Assembly (NCBI RefSeq): GCF_000807275.1
Contig: NZ_CP009056.1
Coordinates: 744,001 to 808,000, forward strand
DNA length: 64,000 bases
Source: Frischella perrara
Lineage (GTDB): Bacteria; Pseudomonadota; Gammaproteobacteria; Enterobacterales; Orbaceae
Direction: 5' to 3'
The notes below the pieces were generated by a model, which was given only the letters and a program-made list of their open reading frames with translations, was not told the origin of the DNA and made no database searches. Of the stretch, positions 45,601 through 55,255 are shown piece after piece; the first letter of the stretch is position 1; each line of letters begins with the position of its first letter. Position numbers and translations under genes: made by a program.

Positions 45601-46476
45601 CGTGTAACAGCTAACCAGCACCAGTTAGATTTAGATGGGCAAGTTACCATACCAAAAGCAAGTATTAAAATTGAATCTTTGCCACCGTCTACAATTGATG
45701 TGTCATCAGATGAAGTCATCCTTGATGATCATTTGCGAACTGTAAAATCGCAAAATTATGGTATGGCAATTAATAGTCATGTTTTAGTTTCATTGGGTGA
45801 AGATGTCACCATTGATGCTTATGGTTTAGCAGCTAATTTGCAAGGAAAATTATTTGTAACGCAGAGTGCAAAAGGTACAACTGTAAATGGCCAGATAAAT
45901 ATTCCAAAAGGTCGATTTCATGCTTATGGGCAAGATCTGATAGTACGTAAAGGTGAAATTATTTTTGCCGGTCCAGCAGATCAACCAAGATTGAATATTG
46001 AAGCAATACGTAATCAAGACTCTATTGATGACAATGTTACAGCTGGGATTAGGGTGACAGGGCTTGCAGATGAGCCAAAAGTTGAGATCTTTTCAAATCC
46101 AACCATGTCACAACAAGAAGCGCTCTCGTATCTTCTTCGAGGACAAGGTCTTAATAGTGATGAGCAAGGCGACAACGATATGTTTACAGCTTTACTTATT
46201 GGTTTGGGTACCGCTCAAACAAGCAATTTAGTCGGCGATATAGGTAATACGTTTGGTATAAAAAATCTATCGTTAGATACACAAGGAGTCGGGAATAACC
46301 AAAAAGTTGTGGTAAGTGGATATTTGTTACCAAATTTACAATTAAAATATGGTGTAGGTATATTTGATTCGTTAGCTGTATTTACTTTACGCTATCGTCT
46401 ATTGCCTCGTTTATATTTAGATGTAGCTTCAGGACTTGATCAAACGGTCGATTTGATCTATCAATTTGAATTTTAG
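42649..46476 (+). CDS. tamB: translocation and assembly module protein TamB
   Basis: 1275 residues. One N-terminal membrane helix (about 25-47) after a very basic start, a long repetitive beta-strand region, and the C-terminal TamB (DUF490) domain (GATAQTSN-like region and a final LYLDVASGLDQTVDLIYQF). It forms a periplasm-spanning hydrophobic groove for phospholipid transport and partners TamA. Length is typical. Confidence 0.93.
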   Translation: MKNPKRISKIKKIKRIRKWKIRSLVVLCTIIFIIVLLFTFIYTSLGIKVISRVLEKVVPEVHIGHVTGALNNLEIDDFSYTMNGVDVSVGKSKLSLSGLCLIEGKICIKNFEAQDVSVNINTANISSGDDEITHSEPELKSTERFVLKTPLPIELRSAILNNVNVNVDQMHFGLSTFQGRATWINELIYVSPTTAMDVKAIFPDTIDDPHLVTKEKQSPQAINEIIEDLFNKPLISSLPTVNIPLDFHVSHLTGTGWQLHMGGEDYFFNDVVIEANTNNNLIEARLVETDAKSNYGNGHIQVKGHIKLGEQWPINATINGKTDGKKFTELNSQFDGQLLGVLSNQTNIKGNNQAKIRAKINFSEKYLPITTKINGKHLQWPLEGKADYQLNDFSIDLSGLVNHYNFNAEGNLFSKELSKAYFNVQSDGTNEYLNIKNANVTLPQGGFSLLGKINWLNKLRWDSEIKFKQLDLTQWLPMYPIKLDGQLVTHGIYDERSWAINLNNVDLTGDINYAPLQMNGDVSVNSNQYVSANNFNVNWGNNIIKLNGSTKKEDLVADINFSNLNIFDSKMSGNIIGHFIANGALEHPTVNADIKVNKLLWQDISLDQATLNGKVSYHDIVSGDITLKVKRIVTNSLTINNTNIELSGNEQKHNLTLNMVGKPLSNQMVLEGSLNKKRSEWQGSIPQAIVMLGHKNDWKINNPIKLNYNITRNLAQISAHCWLNNKSQICLDNDVIFANKGKATVSLNNIDLSLANSLINNQTNMAGYIDGKININWDPKFKIPDIIAYLDGKNVYIKQQIASQTLPIPFDLFKINADLNDKQANLSWKFGFSNLGKFSGNLRISDPVKEKRLSGQVDINNLSLAMINPLLNDNEHANGFINSNLKFSGSLLDPYITGNFDLEHSEIKANQLPVDIRSIMLDIDFHGKSSDLKGIMKTKAGEININGKANWQNVDNWNANVSVKGQAISLNMAPLLTMQIIPDIRVTANQHQLDLDGQVTIPKASIKIESLPPSTIDVSSDEVILDDHLRTVKSQNYGMAINSHVLVSLGEDVTIDAYGLAANLQGKLFVTQSAKGTTVNGQINIPKGRFHAYGQDLIVRKGEIIFAGPADQPRLNIEAIRNQDSIDDNVTAGIRVTGLADEPKVEIFSNPTMSQQEALSYLLRGQGLNSDEQGDNDMFTALLIGLGTAQTSNLVGDIGNTFGIKNLSLDTQGVGNNQKVVVSGYLLPNLQLKYGVGIFDSLAVFTLRYRLLPRLYLDVASGLDQTVDLIYQFEF

Positions 46477-46698
46477 ATCAAAAAAATGAGATTCAAGTAG
46501 AACATTATTTAATAATTATTAGTAATTGCCATTTTATGCCAAATTTTTAAATATATAATTAAATGTTATAGTAAATATTGAATGTGTTTTTATTAATTTA
46601 AAATTAAACTCTAACTATAAAATTAGCCAGATAACGTATATACTAAACATCGTTAAAATAGGTGATAAACCTAGAGTTAAATATAGCAGAGGTATGTA

Positions 46699-46995
46699 AT
46701 GTCAGATTCTAAAAATAAATGTAAAGGTAATGAAACGTCAGCTTGTTGTTGTGTTGATGTAGGTACAATTATTGATAATGATGATTGTTCGACAGAATTT
46801 AAAGCTGTTTTTCCGTCTGAAGAGTTAGCTCAGGAAAAACTTGCGGTGCTTTCGCAAACTGCGCGTGAAGTTGAATCTGAACCTTGTCAAATTAAAAGTA
46901 AAATTGAGAAGGTAACCGATGGTTATGAATTAACAGCCAATTTCCATTTTAGCTGTGGTTCAGAATGTTTGATTTTTCAACTCAGATTACGCTAA
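46699..46995 (+). CDS. yfcZ: YfcZ/YiiS-family protein
   Basis: 98 residues, very like E. coli YfcZ: CCCVDVGTI, ESEPC, and a final LIFQLRLR. Function unknown. In E. coli yfcZ and sixA flank fadIJ. Here they are adjacent with no fad genes between. Confidence 0.9.
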   Translation: MSDSKNKCKGNETSACCCVDVGTIIDNDDCSTEFKAVFPSEELAQEKLAVLSQTAREVESEPCQIKSKIEKVTDGYELTANFHFSCGSECLIFQLRLR

Positions 46996-47147
46996 ATTAC
47001 ATAACATAATGTCTTAATTCAATAATAATAGTAGCTTTTGTTTTGTTTGCTCAAAACATCTAATGATGGTGATTTTTTATCACCAAGTTGATTAGCTTTC
47101 TTCAAAATTAAAAGTAAATCAAACTGTTTTATAGAGAAAATAGATAA

Positions 47148-47609
47148 ATGATAAGAATTTATATAATGCGTCATGGTGAAGCTGGTTACTCAGCTTTATC
47201 TGATTTTAATAGATCTCTAACAGCAGTAGGACAACAGCAATGCCATTTAGTTGGACGTTGGTTTAAGCAACAAAATATTATGATTGATCTTGCATTAATC
47301 AGTCCCTATGTTCGTGCACAACAAACTTACGCCATTGTATCAGAATATATTCGGGTCAATAAAATGGAAAATTGTCCATTTTTAACCCCAGATTCTAGCG
47401 CGATTAATTTAGTTAACAATATAAATATGTTGCAATTACCTGATGATTCCAATATGTTTTTAGTTTCTCATTTGCCATTGGTTGGTTATTTAGTTAATGA
47501 GTTGTGTCCTCATATTACACCACCTATGTTTTCACCGGCAGATGTGGCTTGTATTTCACTATCATCTGATAGTCAGGGTCAATTGGAATGGTTTCATCGA
47601 CCACTATAA
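47148..47609 (+). CDS. sixA: phosphohistidine phosphatase SixA
   Basis: 153 residues. RHG signature MRHGEAGY at 7-14, and a second His in SHLPLVGYLV near 107. It removes phosphate from phosphohistidine in relay proteins and PTS components. Its 3' end overlaps the recB start by 22 nt in a different frame. Confidence 0.9.
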   Translation: MIRIYIMRHGEAGYSALSDFNRSLTAVGQQQCHLVGRWFKQQNIMIDLALISPYVRAQQTYAIVSEYIRVNKMENCPFLTPDSSAINLVNNINMLQLPDDSNMFLVSHLPLVGYLVNELCPHITPPMFSPADVACISLSSDSQGQLEWFHRPL

Positions 47610-50600
47610 ATGAAACGACTGAACTTAATTTATTAACTTTACCATTAACAGGTCGCTCATTAATTGAAGCATCGGCTGGAACAGGTAAAACCTATTCGTT
47701 GGCCTTAATTTATTTACGTTTATTATTAGGGATTGGTGAAAATAGTTATCCCAAGGCTTTGTCTGTAGAAGAAATTCTCGTCGTAACTTTTACTAAAGCA
47801 GCTACGGAAGAATTACGATTCCGTATAAGTCAAAATATTCACCAATTGCGTAAAGCTTGTATACAGGGTTACCATGATGATCCGAATTATCAATCTTTAC
47901 TGGATTTGATTAAAGATAAGTCGGCTGCAGCAAAACGTTTATATTATGCCGAACAAAATATGGACCAAGCTGCAATTTTTACAATTCATAGTTTTTGTCA
48001 ACGTTTATTGACAACCTATGCTTTTGAGGCAGGGAGTTTATTCAATAAAACCCTTCTTAAAGATGAAAAACATCTTATTCTACAGCAAGTTCAAAATTTC
48101 TGGCGTGAATATTTTGTCCCATTATCAAAAGATTTAGCGCAAATAGTTTGGCAAAATTGGGCTGATCCGCAAGCATTATTGGATGATATTTACCCTTATT
48201 TGTATCGTGAATTACCAGAAAATGTTCATTTATCATCATTCCCTATGATTGACGTGATATCGCACTTTCATAGGGATAATATTGTACTTATTGAGTCACT
48301 TAAACAGCAGTGGTCTACTTATGTTAATGATATTCAATTGGTTATCAACCAATCAGGTGTAAATAAGCGTTCTTATTCAAAAAGTAATTTAAAGCGTTGG
48401 GTGGATAATATTAATCAATGGTCTCAAACTGAAACTATTGATTATTCATTGCCAATTAGTGACTTAAAAAAATTCAGTCAAACAGAACTGCTCCATAAAA
48501 CTGACGATGGTAAGGAGCCGCCATTACATCCTTTTTTTGACCAAGTAGACCAAATTGTTGCACATTCGTTTAGTTTAAAAGAGGCGATTCTATTTGATGT
48601 CGTAAATATAATTAATCAATATACCCAACAAGAAAAAAACCGCTTGGCTCAAATGGGTTTTGATGATCTATTAAATGATTTGAAACAAGCGCTTTTTAGC
48701 AAAAATGGTGATTTTTTAGTTAAGCAAGTTATATCGCAGTTCCCTGTTGCTATGATTGATGAATTTCAGGATACGGATCCTATTCAATATAAAATTTTTG
48801 ATCGTATTTATCATGATAGTAAAACCAGTTTATTGCTGTTTATTGGTGATCCTAAACAAGCAATCTATAGTTTTCGTGGGGCAGATATTTTTACTTATAT
48901 TAAAGCTAAATTATCAGTTGATCATCGATTTACTATGACAACCAATTGGCGATCAATTCCTGAAATGGTAAAAGCAGTAAATGAAATATTTTCATTAAAA
49001 AAAAATCCATTTATCTTTGAACAAATTCCTTTTGTTACAATGAAAAGTGCTGAAGAAAATCAGAATAAAGGTTTTTATATTCATAATGAAAAAGTGGAAG
49101 CATTGCGATGTTATTTATTGCCCGAATCTGTGAGTTCAGCAAATGATTATCTAGAATTTGCAGCACAGACCTGCGCAGAGCAAATTGCTCAATGGTTAAT
49201 AACTGAAAGCTATATTTATAACAAACAAGGTGAGTCGCATAATATTAGTTCGGCTGATATTGCTATTTTGGTTCGTACAGGAAGAGAAGCCGAAATAATG
49301 CGGCAGTCATTGACAAAACGAAATATTAAAAGTGTTTATGTATCAAATCATCGCAGTGTATTTGAATCAATAGAGGCAAAAGAAGTTTTACGTATATTAC
49401 AAGCTGTGATAGTTCCTACAGATGAAATGGCATTACGCAGTGCATTAGCTACTCGTCTGATTGGGGCTACCATGGCAGAAATCGATCATCTATCTATTGA
49501 TCAACAGGCATTAGAAAATCTTGTGGATGAATTTAATGAATATCAGGTAATTTGGTATCGTTATGGTGTCCTTGTAATGTTACGCCGTCTTATGAATCGG
49601 CGATCTTTAGCTGAAAATTGGTTAGCCATGGCAGAGGGTGAGCGCATCATAACAAATTTTATGCATTTAAGTGAGTTGTTGCAGGAGATCTCTCAGGAAT
49701 TAGATACACCTCATGCATTAATAAGATGGCTAATTAAACAAATTAATGAACCAAATTCCAATGCCACAAACCATGAACAACGACTTGAGAGTGATAAAAA
49801 TCTCATTAACATCATAACAATTCATAAATCCAAAGGTTTGGAATACCCAATTGTATTTTTGCCATTTATTGGTCATTATCGTGAATCGAATAGTTCCGTT
49901 TATCATGATGAAAAAACCTATAGTACCTATTATGCGCATGATAAAACATCAAGTATTAAAAAAATCATTGAACAAGAGCGTTTAGCTGAAGATTTACGCT
50001 TGCTCTATGTAGCATTAACGCGCTCAATTTATCATTGTAGTTTTGTGCTTGCTGGTTTGAAAAAGGGACGATCGAAAGATTTATCAATTAGTAAATCAGC
50101 TATAGGCCATTTATTATTGATGGAGACAGATAATGATTACGATTCATTTCAGCAACGTTTATTACAGCTTTCAACATTGCCAGTTGTTAATGTTGAATTA
50201 CCAATTCCGATTACTTCTCTAAATATAGAAAATGAATTATTAGATACGTTAACGGCTAATATCTTTAAACGTAAACTAAATAGTACTTGGCGTGTTACTA
50301 GTTACTCTGGTTTACAACAACCAACGACTTCCCCTCAAAACCGTGTTAACGATTTTATTAACAATATAAACCCAGCATTTGATAGTGAAGTATTAAGTGA
50401 GAATGATATTTCTCTTAATAATAACTTAGATGACCAACAACCTGATCCAGTATCTTTATCATCTAGTCAATATGATATTCATCATTTTCCGAAAGGCGCA
50501 ATTGTTGGAACGTTATTGCATGAATGTTTTGAAAATATTGATTTTATGCAACCCGATTTTTCAACAATTATTAGTCAATTAATTAATAAGTTAAATTTAA

Positions 50601-51172
50601 CTTTAGATTGGCAACAATCTTTAGTCGAGTGGGTGACAGCAGTATGTTCAGCTCCTTTACAAAAAGGATTATCGTTATCGCAAATATCTATGCAACGCCG
50701 ATTGAATGAACTTCAGTTTTTTCTACCGATACGTAATCTGATAACTGCAGAAAAGGTTGATAAAATATGTAAAAAGTTTGATGCCATATCACAACAATGC
50801 CCAACACTAGATTTTCAGACCGTACAAGGTATGTTAAAGGGCTATATTGATATGGTTTTTGAATGGAAGGGGAAATATTATATTGTTGACTATAAATCAA
50901 ATTATCTCGGCGCTACTGCAAATGATTATACTCAAATGGCAATGAATCAAGCTATGTGCGAGCATCGTTATGATTTACAATATCAACTTTATACATTAGC
51001 TTTACATCGTTATTTGAAAACGCGTATCAGTGATTATCGATATGAAAAACACTTTGGTGGCGTATATTACTTGTTTATTCGAGGTATGTCGGATAATAAT
51101 TCTCAAAATGGTATTTTCTATACCAAGCCATCTGTTGAATTGATAGAAAATTTAGATTTATTACTCGGTTAA
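47588..51172 (+). CDS. recB: RecBCD exonuclease V subunit RecB
   Basis: 1194 residues. Walker A EASAGTGKT near 28, then UvrD-type helicase motifs (FIGDPKQAIYSFRGADIF, VTIHKSKG-like IITIHKSKGLEYP) and a C-terminal nuclease domain with the active-site IVDYKSN near 1101. It unwinds and degrades double-strand ends with RecC and RecD and is a main repair and anti-phage activity. No recC, ptrA or recD lies next to it, unlike E. coli. A convergent terminator follows. Confidence 0.95.
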   Translation: MVSSTTINETTELNLLTLPLTGRSLIEASAGTGKTYSLALIYLRLLLGIGENSYPKALSVEEILVVTFTKAATEELRFRISQNIHQLRKACIQGYHDDPNYQSLLDLIKDKSAAAKRLYYAEQNMDQAAIFTIHSFCQRLLTTYAFEAGSLFNKTLLKDEKHLILQQVQNFWREYFVPLSKDLAQIVWQNWADPQALLDDIYPYLYRELPENVHLSSFPMIDVISHFHRDNIVLIESLKQQWSTYVNDIQLVINQSGVNKRSYSKSNLKRWVDNINQWSQTETIDYSLPISDLKKFSQTELLHKTDDGKEPPLHPFFDQVDQIVAHSFSLKEAILFDVVNIINQYTQQEKNRLAQMGFDDLLNDLKQALFSKNGDFLVKQVISQFPVAMIDEFQDTDPIQYKIFDRIYHDSKTSLLLFIGDPKQAIYSFRGADIFTYIKAKLSVDHRFTMTTNWRSIPEMVKAVNEIFSLKKNPFIFEQIPFVTMKSAEENQNKGFYIHNEKVEALRCYLLPESVSSANDYLEFAAQTCAEQIAQWLITESYIYNKQGESHNISSADIAILVRTGREAEIMRQSLTKRNIKSVYVSNHRSVFESIEAKEVLRILQAVIVPTDEMALRSALATRLIGATMAEIDHLSIDQQALENLVDEFNEYQVIWYRYGVLVMLRRLMNRRSLAENWLAMAEGERIITNFMHLSELLQEISQELDTPHALIRWLIKQINEPNSNATNHEQRLESDKNLINIITIHKSKGLEYPIVFLPFIGHYRESNSSVYHDEKTYSTYYAHDKTSSIKKIIEQERLAEDLRLLYVALTRSIYHCSFVLAGLKKGRSKDLSISKSAIGHLLLMETDNDYDSFQQRLLQLSTLPVVNVELPIPITSLNIENELLDTLTANIFKRKLNSTWRVTSYSGLQQPTTSPQNRVNDFINNINPAFDSEVLSENDISLNNNLDDQQPDPVSLSSSQYDIHHFPKGAIVGTLLHECFENIDFMQPDFSTIISQLINKLNLTLDWQQSLVEWVTAVCSAPLQKGLSLSQISMQRRLNELQFFLPIRNLITAEKVDKICKKFDAISQQCPTLDFQTVQGMLKGYIDMVFEWKGKYYIVDYKSNYLGATANDYTQMAMNQAMCEHRYDLQYQLYTLALHRYLKTRISDYRYEKHFGGVYYLFIRGMSDNNSQNGIFYTKPSVELIENLDLLLG

Positions 51173-51214
51173 GTCACACCATAATCTAACCATTTAAATA
51201 ATAATTAAATTTAA

Positions 51215-51234
51215 TAGCCGAAATAATTCGGCTA
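51215..51234. terminator. bidirectional terminator, recB / methyltransferase
   Basis: TAGCCGAA/TTCGGCTA stem with an ATAA loop and T-rich flanks on both sides, between convergent genes. Confidence 0.75.
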
Positions 51235-51246
51235 AATATTTTATTA

Positions 51247-52425
51247 TTAATTGGTTCCCCAAACGATTTTGGCGATTTTATTAACTAATGCAATTTTTGC
51301 CCATTGCTGTTCTTCTGTAAGAGCATTACCTTCTTCGGTAGAAGCAAAACCGCATTGAGTACTTAGACAAAGTCGTTCTAATGGTAAAAATTGACTAGCT
51401 TCTTTGATTCGATTGATAACCGTTTGTTCATCTTCTAACTCACCAATTTTAGAGGAAATTAAACCTAATACAACTTGTTTATCGCCAGATACTTCCGTTA
51501 AAGGAGAAAAGTCGCCGGCGCGTTCGGTATCAAATTCTAAATAATATGCTCTTACATTCTCTCTACCAAATAAATATGAGGCAATAGGTTGATAACCACC
51601 ACTAGCCGCCCAAGTTGAACGATAATTACCACGACATACGTGAGTAGTCAGAATTAGATCTTGTGGAGCTTTAGCTATTGCCGCATTATTTATTTCAACA
51701 AAAAGTTCGGCTAATTCATGTAACGATTTACTAATAACAGTCGTGTTTTCTGAACCATGGCAATTGCATTGATGAGTATGTTCTTGGTCTGAATGGGCTA
51801 CTCCGGCATTATTATAGCGACTATCCACCATCATACCCCAAGTGCAATCATCAAGCTGAATATTCCGACAACCAATGGCATATATCTCATCAATGAAAGT
51901 CTGATAAGCCTTCGCAATATCGTTAACTAAATCTGATTGCAAGGGATATATTGCTTGGGTTGTAACTTTATTTTCTGGACGATAAAGCTCTTTAAGAAAT
52001 TGAGCCGGAGCAGGGATAGTGATTCTAGCAACAATTCCATTTTCAATAAATTGTTGTAAAAAGCGATAATGTTCTATAAAAGGATGATTTTCACCACTAA
52101 TTTTCCCAGTTAAACGAGCTGTTTCGGGACGTGACTCAACACCTTGAAATTTATATCCTTCTTTAAGATCTGCTTTTTCGACACCATTTAGACCCCACAT
52201 AAAGTCAAGATGCCACCAGCTACGTCTAAATTCACCATCAGTTATGACATTTAGTCCAGCAGCCTTTTGCTTGGTGACTAATTCACTAATTGCTTTATTT
52301 TCAATTTCTTTGAGATCTTGTTCAGAAATTTCCTTTTTATTAAATTGTATGCGGGCTTGGATTAGGTAGTCAGGTCTTAAAAAACTGCCTACATGGTCAG
52401 CACGATAGATAGGGTTATTACTCAT
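51247..52425 (-). CDS. MetE C-terminal-domain-like methyltransferase (YxjG/YxjH type)
   Basis: 392 residues, about half the size of MetE and matching its C-terminal catalytic domain. DGEFRRSWW near 63, a zinc-site-like HVC in TTHVCRGN, and a second Cys in STQCGF. Such proteins move a methyl group from methyl-folate or similar to a thiol such as homocysteine, using a zinc-activated thiolate. The donor is unknown. A Cys/His-rich insert (HTHQCNCHG) near 217 is unusual. Single gene, divergent from lexA. Confidence 0.85.
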   Translation of the reverse strand: MSNNPIYRADHVGSFLRPDYLIQARIQFNKKEISEQDLKEIENKAISELVTKQKAAGLNVITDGEFRRSWWHLDFMWGLNGVEKADLKEGYKFQGVESRPETARLTGKISGENHPFIEHYRFLQQFIENGIVARITIPAPAQFLKELYRPENKVTTQAIYPLQSDLVNDIAKAYQTFIDEIYAIGCRNIQLDDCTWGMMVDSRYNNAGVAHSDQEHTHQCNCHGSENTTVISKSLHELAELFVEINNAAIAKAPQDLILTTHVCRGNYRSTWAASGGYQPIASYLFGRENVRAYYLEFDTERAGDFSPLTEVSGDKQVVLGLISSKIGELEDEQTVINRIKEASQFLPLERLCLSTQCGFASTEEGNALTEEQQWAKIALVNKIAKIVWGTN

Positions 52426-52686
52426 GATAAATTCCTAATATATTGTTATTAATATTATTAATGCTATAACTTTCAAGCTTAAATATAATTATAAAAGTTA
52501 ACAATTATGATTAACAAATTGATAATGGTTATATTTAGTTATAGTTTTTTAATATAACTAAATATTGCAATATTTATTAAAATTATAAATGGGTATAGAT
52601 TTTTAAATGGTTAGTTATTTAAATTGAATATAATCATAGAATTATTCATGTTTGTTATAATAAAACCATTGGCATTCTTATTTTAA

Positions 52687-52702
52687 CTGTATATAATCAC
52701 AG
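52687..52702. promoter_or_regulatory. LexA box 1 of lexA
   Basis: CTGTATATAATCACAG fits CTGT-N8-ACAG. It autoregulates lexA. Confidence 0.92.
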
Positions 52703-52705
52703 AAT

Positions 52706-52721
52706 CTGTATATAAAAACAG
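52706..52721. promoter_or_regulatory. LexA box 2 of lexA
   Basis: CTGTATATAAAAACAG, 3 nt after box 1 and 8 nt before the start codon. The double-box layout is as in E. coli. Confidence 0.92.
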
Positions 52722-52729
52722 GAAGAATT

Positions 52730-53344
52730 ATGAAGCCACTTACTGCGCGTCAGCAGCAGATTTATGATTTAATTAAGGTTAATATCATTTCCACTGGTAT
52801 GCCACCTACACGAGCCGAGATCGCCAATCAACTAGGATTTCGTTCTGCAAATGCCGCAGAAGAACATTTAAAAGCCTTAGCCAAGAAAGGTGCTATTGAA
52901 ATTATCGCCGGATCTTCACGAGGTATTCGTTTGTTATTGGAAGAGAATGTACAAGAAGGCATACCGCTTATAGGTCATGTTGCAGCAGGATCGCCAATAT
53001 TAGCTCAAGAACATATTGAAAGTTATTATCAAATCGATCCAGCTATGTTTAAACCTAATGCCGATTTCTTGTTGCGAGTCAATGGAATGTCAATGAAGGA
53101 TATAGGTATTCTAGACGGGGATTTGCTTGCTGTTCATAAAACACAAAATGTTCATAATGGACAAGTTGTTGTTGCTAGAATTGGCGATGAAGTCACGGTT
53201 AAACGGTTAGAACGTCGTGGATCAAAAGTTCGCTTATTAGCAGAAAACCTAGATTTTACACCTATTGATGTAGATTTACTTAGTCAGGATTTTGAAATTG
53301 AAGGATTAGCTGTTGGTATTATTCGTAATGGTTCATGGATGTAA
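52730..53344 (+). CDS. lexA: SOS repressor LexA
   Basis: 204 residues. An N-terminal winged HTH (about 1-65) is followed by the S24 domain: cleavage site A86-G87 in HVAAGSP, S121 in VNGMSM and K158 in VTVKRL, all intact. RecA filaments trigger self-cleavage and release SOS genes. This gives a complete SOS switch for the boxes at 17997, 23619 and 26300. Confidence 0.97.
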   Translation: MKPLTARQQQIYDLIKVNIISTGMPPTRAEIANQLGFRSANAAEEHLKALAKKGAIEIIAGSSRGIRLLLEENVQEGIPLIGHVAAGSPILAQEHIESYYQIDPAMFKPNADFLLRVNGMSMKDIGILDGDLLAVHKTQNVHNGQVVVARIGDEVTVKRLERRGSKVRLLAENLDFTPIDVDLLSQDFEIEGLAVGIIRNGSWM

Positions 53345-53400
53345 ATTGAAAGAGTCATCTAATCTAAAATAAATATGTTTTATGAAAGGAAAAAAAGAAT

Positions 53401-53763
53401 ATGTGGTTATTTTGGCTATATGAGATATTAGGCTTAATTGGCGTAATTGTCGTTGTAATTCTCTTTTGCCGTTGGCGTAAAATTAGTTTATGGGCATTTA
53501 TTAAACGTAATTACAAATGGATAGCATTAGCAATTGCATCAGTTTGGTTATTGATTGTGATATTGTGTTGGCATCATCTTTTTGACGCTACCTATTGTTA
53601 TTTTAGAGGTAAAAGCATGAAAGCAAATACCAAATATTCTATCTTTTTGGGTGAATGCCAAATCGAAACACCTCGTGGTTCTTATGTTCCAATCGAAAAA
53701 TCAAGAGCATTACCTAATGGTAACCATCATGATGATGATACTGATGATTACTTTGGTAATTGA
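53401..53763 (+). CDS. small membrane protein downstream of lexA
   Basis: 120 residues with two membrane helices (about 4-24 and 40-60), then a soluble tail ending in an acidic His/Asp run (HHDDDTDDYF). RBS AAGGA. It lies 56 nt after lexA without a terminator between them, so it may be co-transcribed and SOS-induced. Not recognised. A 20-bp palindromic terminator follows (53794). Confidence 0.55.
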   Translation: MWLFWLYEILGLIGVIVVVILFCRWRKISLWAFIKRNYKWIALAIASVWLLIVILCWHHLFDATYCYFRGKSMKANTKYSIFLGECQIETPRGSYVPIEKSRALPNGNHHDDDTDDYFGN

Positions 53764-54103
53764 TACACTTTTAGTTTATTAATTTTACAAATGAGCGACT
53801 TTATAAAGTCGCTTGTTATTATCTTTTTTGTTATAACTCATTGACATATTTTATGTTAGCTATTTGATAGGATGAATCATTTTTATATTTATCTATTATT
53901 ATTTTTTTATCTGAGTAAAATGAGAAAATTGTCATATTTAATGTGACATATAACTTAATGATTTATATTAATTTATATTGGCATGGTTCATTATTTTGAT
54001 AAATAAATACTAAAGAAGTGTTAATTTTTTAACATTTTTATAGAGCAATTTGCTAAAATATATTCACTTACTTAAATTGTTTAATTTAAAAACTGGAGTT
54101 CTC
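53764..54103. other. gap before sspA
   Basis: 340 bp: the terminator at 53794 and presumably the sspA promoter. Nothing else seen. Confidence 0.4.
53794..53813 (+). terminator. hairpin terminator after the lexA unit
   Basis: AGCGACTTTATAAAGTCGCT is a perfect 20-bp palindrome followed by a T-rich stretch. Confidence 0.7.
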
Positions 54104-54739
54104 ATGGCAGTCGCTGTTAATAAACGTTCTGTAATGACTTTATTTTGTGATACTACTGACATTTATGGTCATCAGATTCGTTTGGTTTTAGCGGAAAAAG
54201 GCATAACGGCCGAAATTGAATTTGTCCAAGCAAACAACTTACCGCAAGAGTTATTAGATCTAAACCCTTATGGCACAATACCAACTTTAATAGATCGCGA
54301 TTTAACCCTTTATGAACCTCATATTGCAATGGAATATCTTGATGAACGGTTCCCTCATCCACCTTTAATGCCGGTTTATCCTATTGTTCGTGCTAATGCA
54401 CGTTTAGCCATGTATCGTATTCGTAAAGAATGGTATAGCGCTTATCATACAATAATGAATGATCCTAACTCGGCTAAAGCAAATGAAACTCGAAAATCAC
54501 TTCAAGATGATCTGACGGCAGTCTCTGTTATGTTTAAAGAAACTCCTTATTTTATGAGTGAAGATTTTACTTTATGTGATTGCTATTTTGCTCCATTGCT
54601 GTGGCGTTTACCATTATTAGATATTACTTTACCAAAAGTAGCAGAAAAGCATTATCTAAATTATATGTCACGAGTATTTGAACGACCTGGGTTTATTGAA
54701 TCGTTAACTGACGATGAAAAGAAAATTAGGGCCTTATAA
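54104..54739 (+). CDS. sspA: stringent starvation protein A
   Basis: 211 residues from ATG 54104 (GGAG before it), starting MAVAVNKRSVMTLF as in E. coli SspA; the longer frame from 54050 is not used. GST-like fold (PYGTIPTLIDRDL, MEYLDERFPHPPLMP). It binds RNA polymerase and alters sigma use in starvation and acid stress. sspB follows after one base. Confidence 0.95.
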   Translation: MAVAVNKRSVMTLFCDTTDIYGHQIRLVLAEKGITAEIEFVQANNLPQELLDLNPYGTIPTLIDRDLTLYEPHIAMEYLDERFPHPPLMPVYPIVRANARLAMYRIRKEWYSAYHTIMNDPNSAKANETRKSLQDDLTAVSVMFKETPYFMSEDFTLCDCYFAPLLWRLPLLDITLPKVAEKHYLNYMSRVFERPGFIESLTDDEKKIRAL

Positions 54740-54740
54740 C

Positions 54741-55127
54741 ATGGTGATAACTGAAATGACTCCTCGTCGCCCATATCTTTTTAGGGCTATGTACGACTGG
54801 ATAGTTGATAATGAACGGACTCCTTATATCGTTGTAAATACTTCGATATACGGTGTTATTGTTCCAAATGAATATATTCAAAACAATCAAATTGTATTAA
54901 ATATCGCGCCGCAATCTATTGGGCAATATATAGCGACTAATGAGAAAATTGAATTTAATGCTAGATTTGCCGGAAATCCATATCATATTGTTGTGCCTAT
55001 GGCGGCCATTGAAGCCATTTATGCTAGAGAAAATAGTGTTGGATTAGGTTTCGATCCAGAGCCACAATATGAAAAACAGGAAGAAGAACCACAAAAAACG
55101 ACTAATCCGTTCCGTGTGGTAAAATAG
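54741..55127 (+). CDS. sspB: SspB, ClpXP adaptor for ssrA-tagged proteins
   Basis: About 128 residues from ATG 54741. TPRRPYLFRAMYDW, then NIAPQSIG and FNARFAG form the tag-binding fold, and a short acidic linker leads to the ClpX-binding tail NPFRVVK. It is shorter than the E. coli protein because the acidic linker is reduced. It delivers ssrA-tagged proteins to ClpXP. Confidence 0.95.
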   Translation: MVITEMTPRRPYLFRAMYDWIVDNERTPYIVVNTSIYGVIVPNEYIQNNQIVLNIAPQSIGQYIATNEKIEFNARFAGNPYHIVVPMAAIEAIYARENSVGLGFDPEPQYEKQEEEPQKTTNPFRVVK

Positions 55128-55171
55128 ATCTTATCTGTTTGAGATCAATACTATCCTTTTATTAAATTAGC

Positions 55172-55202
55172 ATCTTACAACTTAATATTTTTGTTGTAAG
55201 AT
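55172..55202. terminator. hairpin between convergent sspB and rnb
   Basis: A 10-bp perfect stem, ATCTTACAAC/GTTGTAAGAT, with an 11-nt loop. A probable shared 3' end for both genes. Confidence 0.6.
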
Positions 55203-55255
55203 ACTAATAATTAATAACACTAATTTATTTCAAGTTTTAACTATCTAAAAAGTGG

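Larger units (their letters stand above)
52426..52729. other. divergent control region before lexA
   Basis: AT-rich. It holds the two LexA boxes at 52687 and 52706. No other motif was recognised. Confidence 0.5.

Noticed and set aside
47068-47084. GGTGAT/ATCACC hairpin before sixA
   Set aside because: No T-tract after the stem and no known element; likely incidental.
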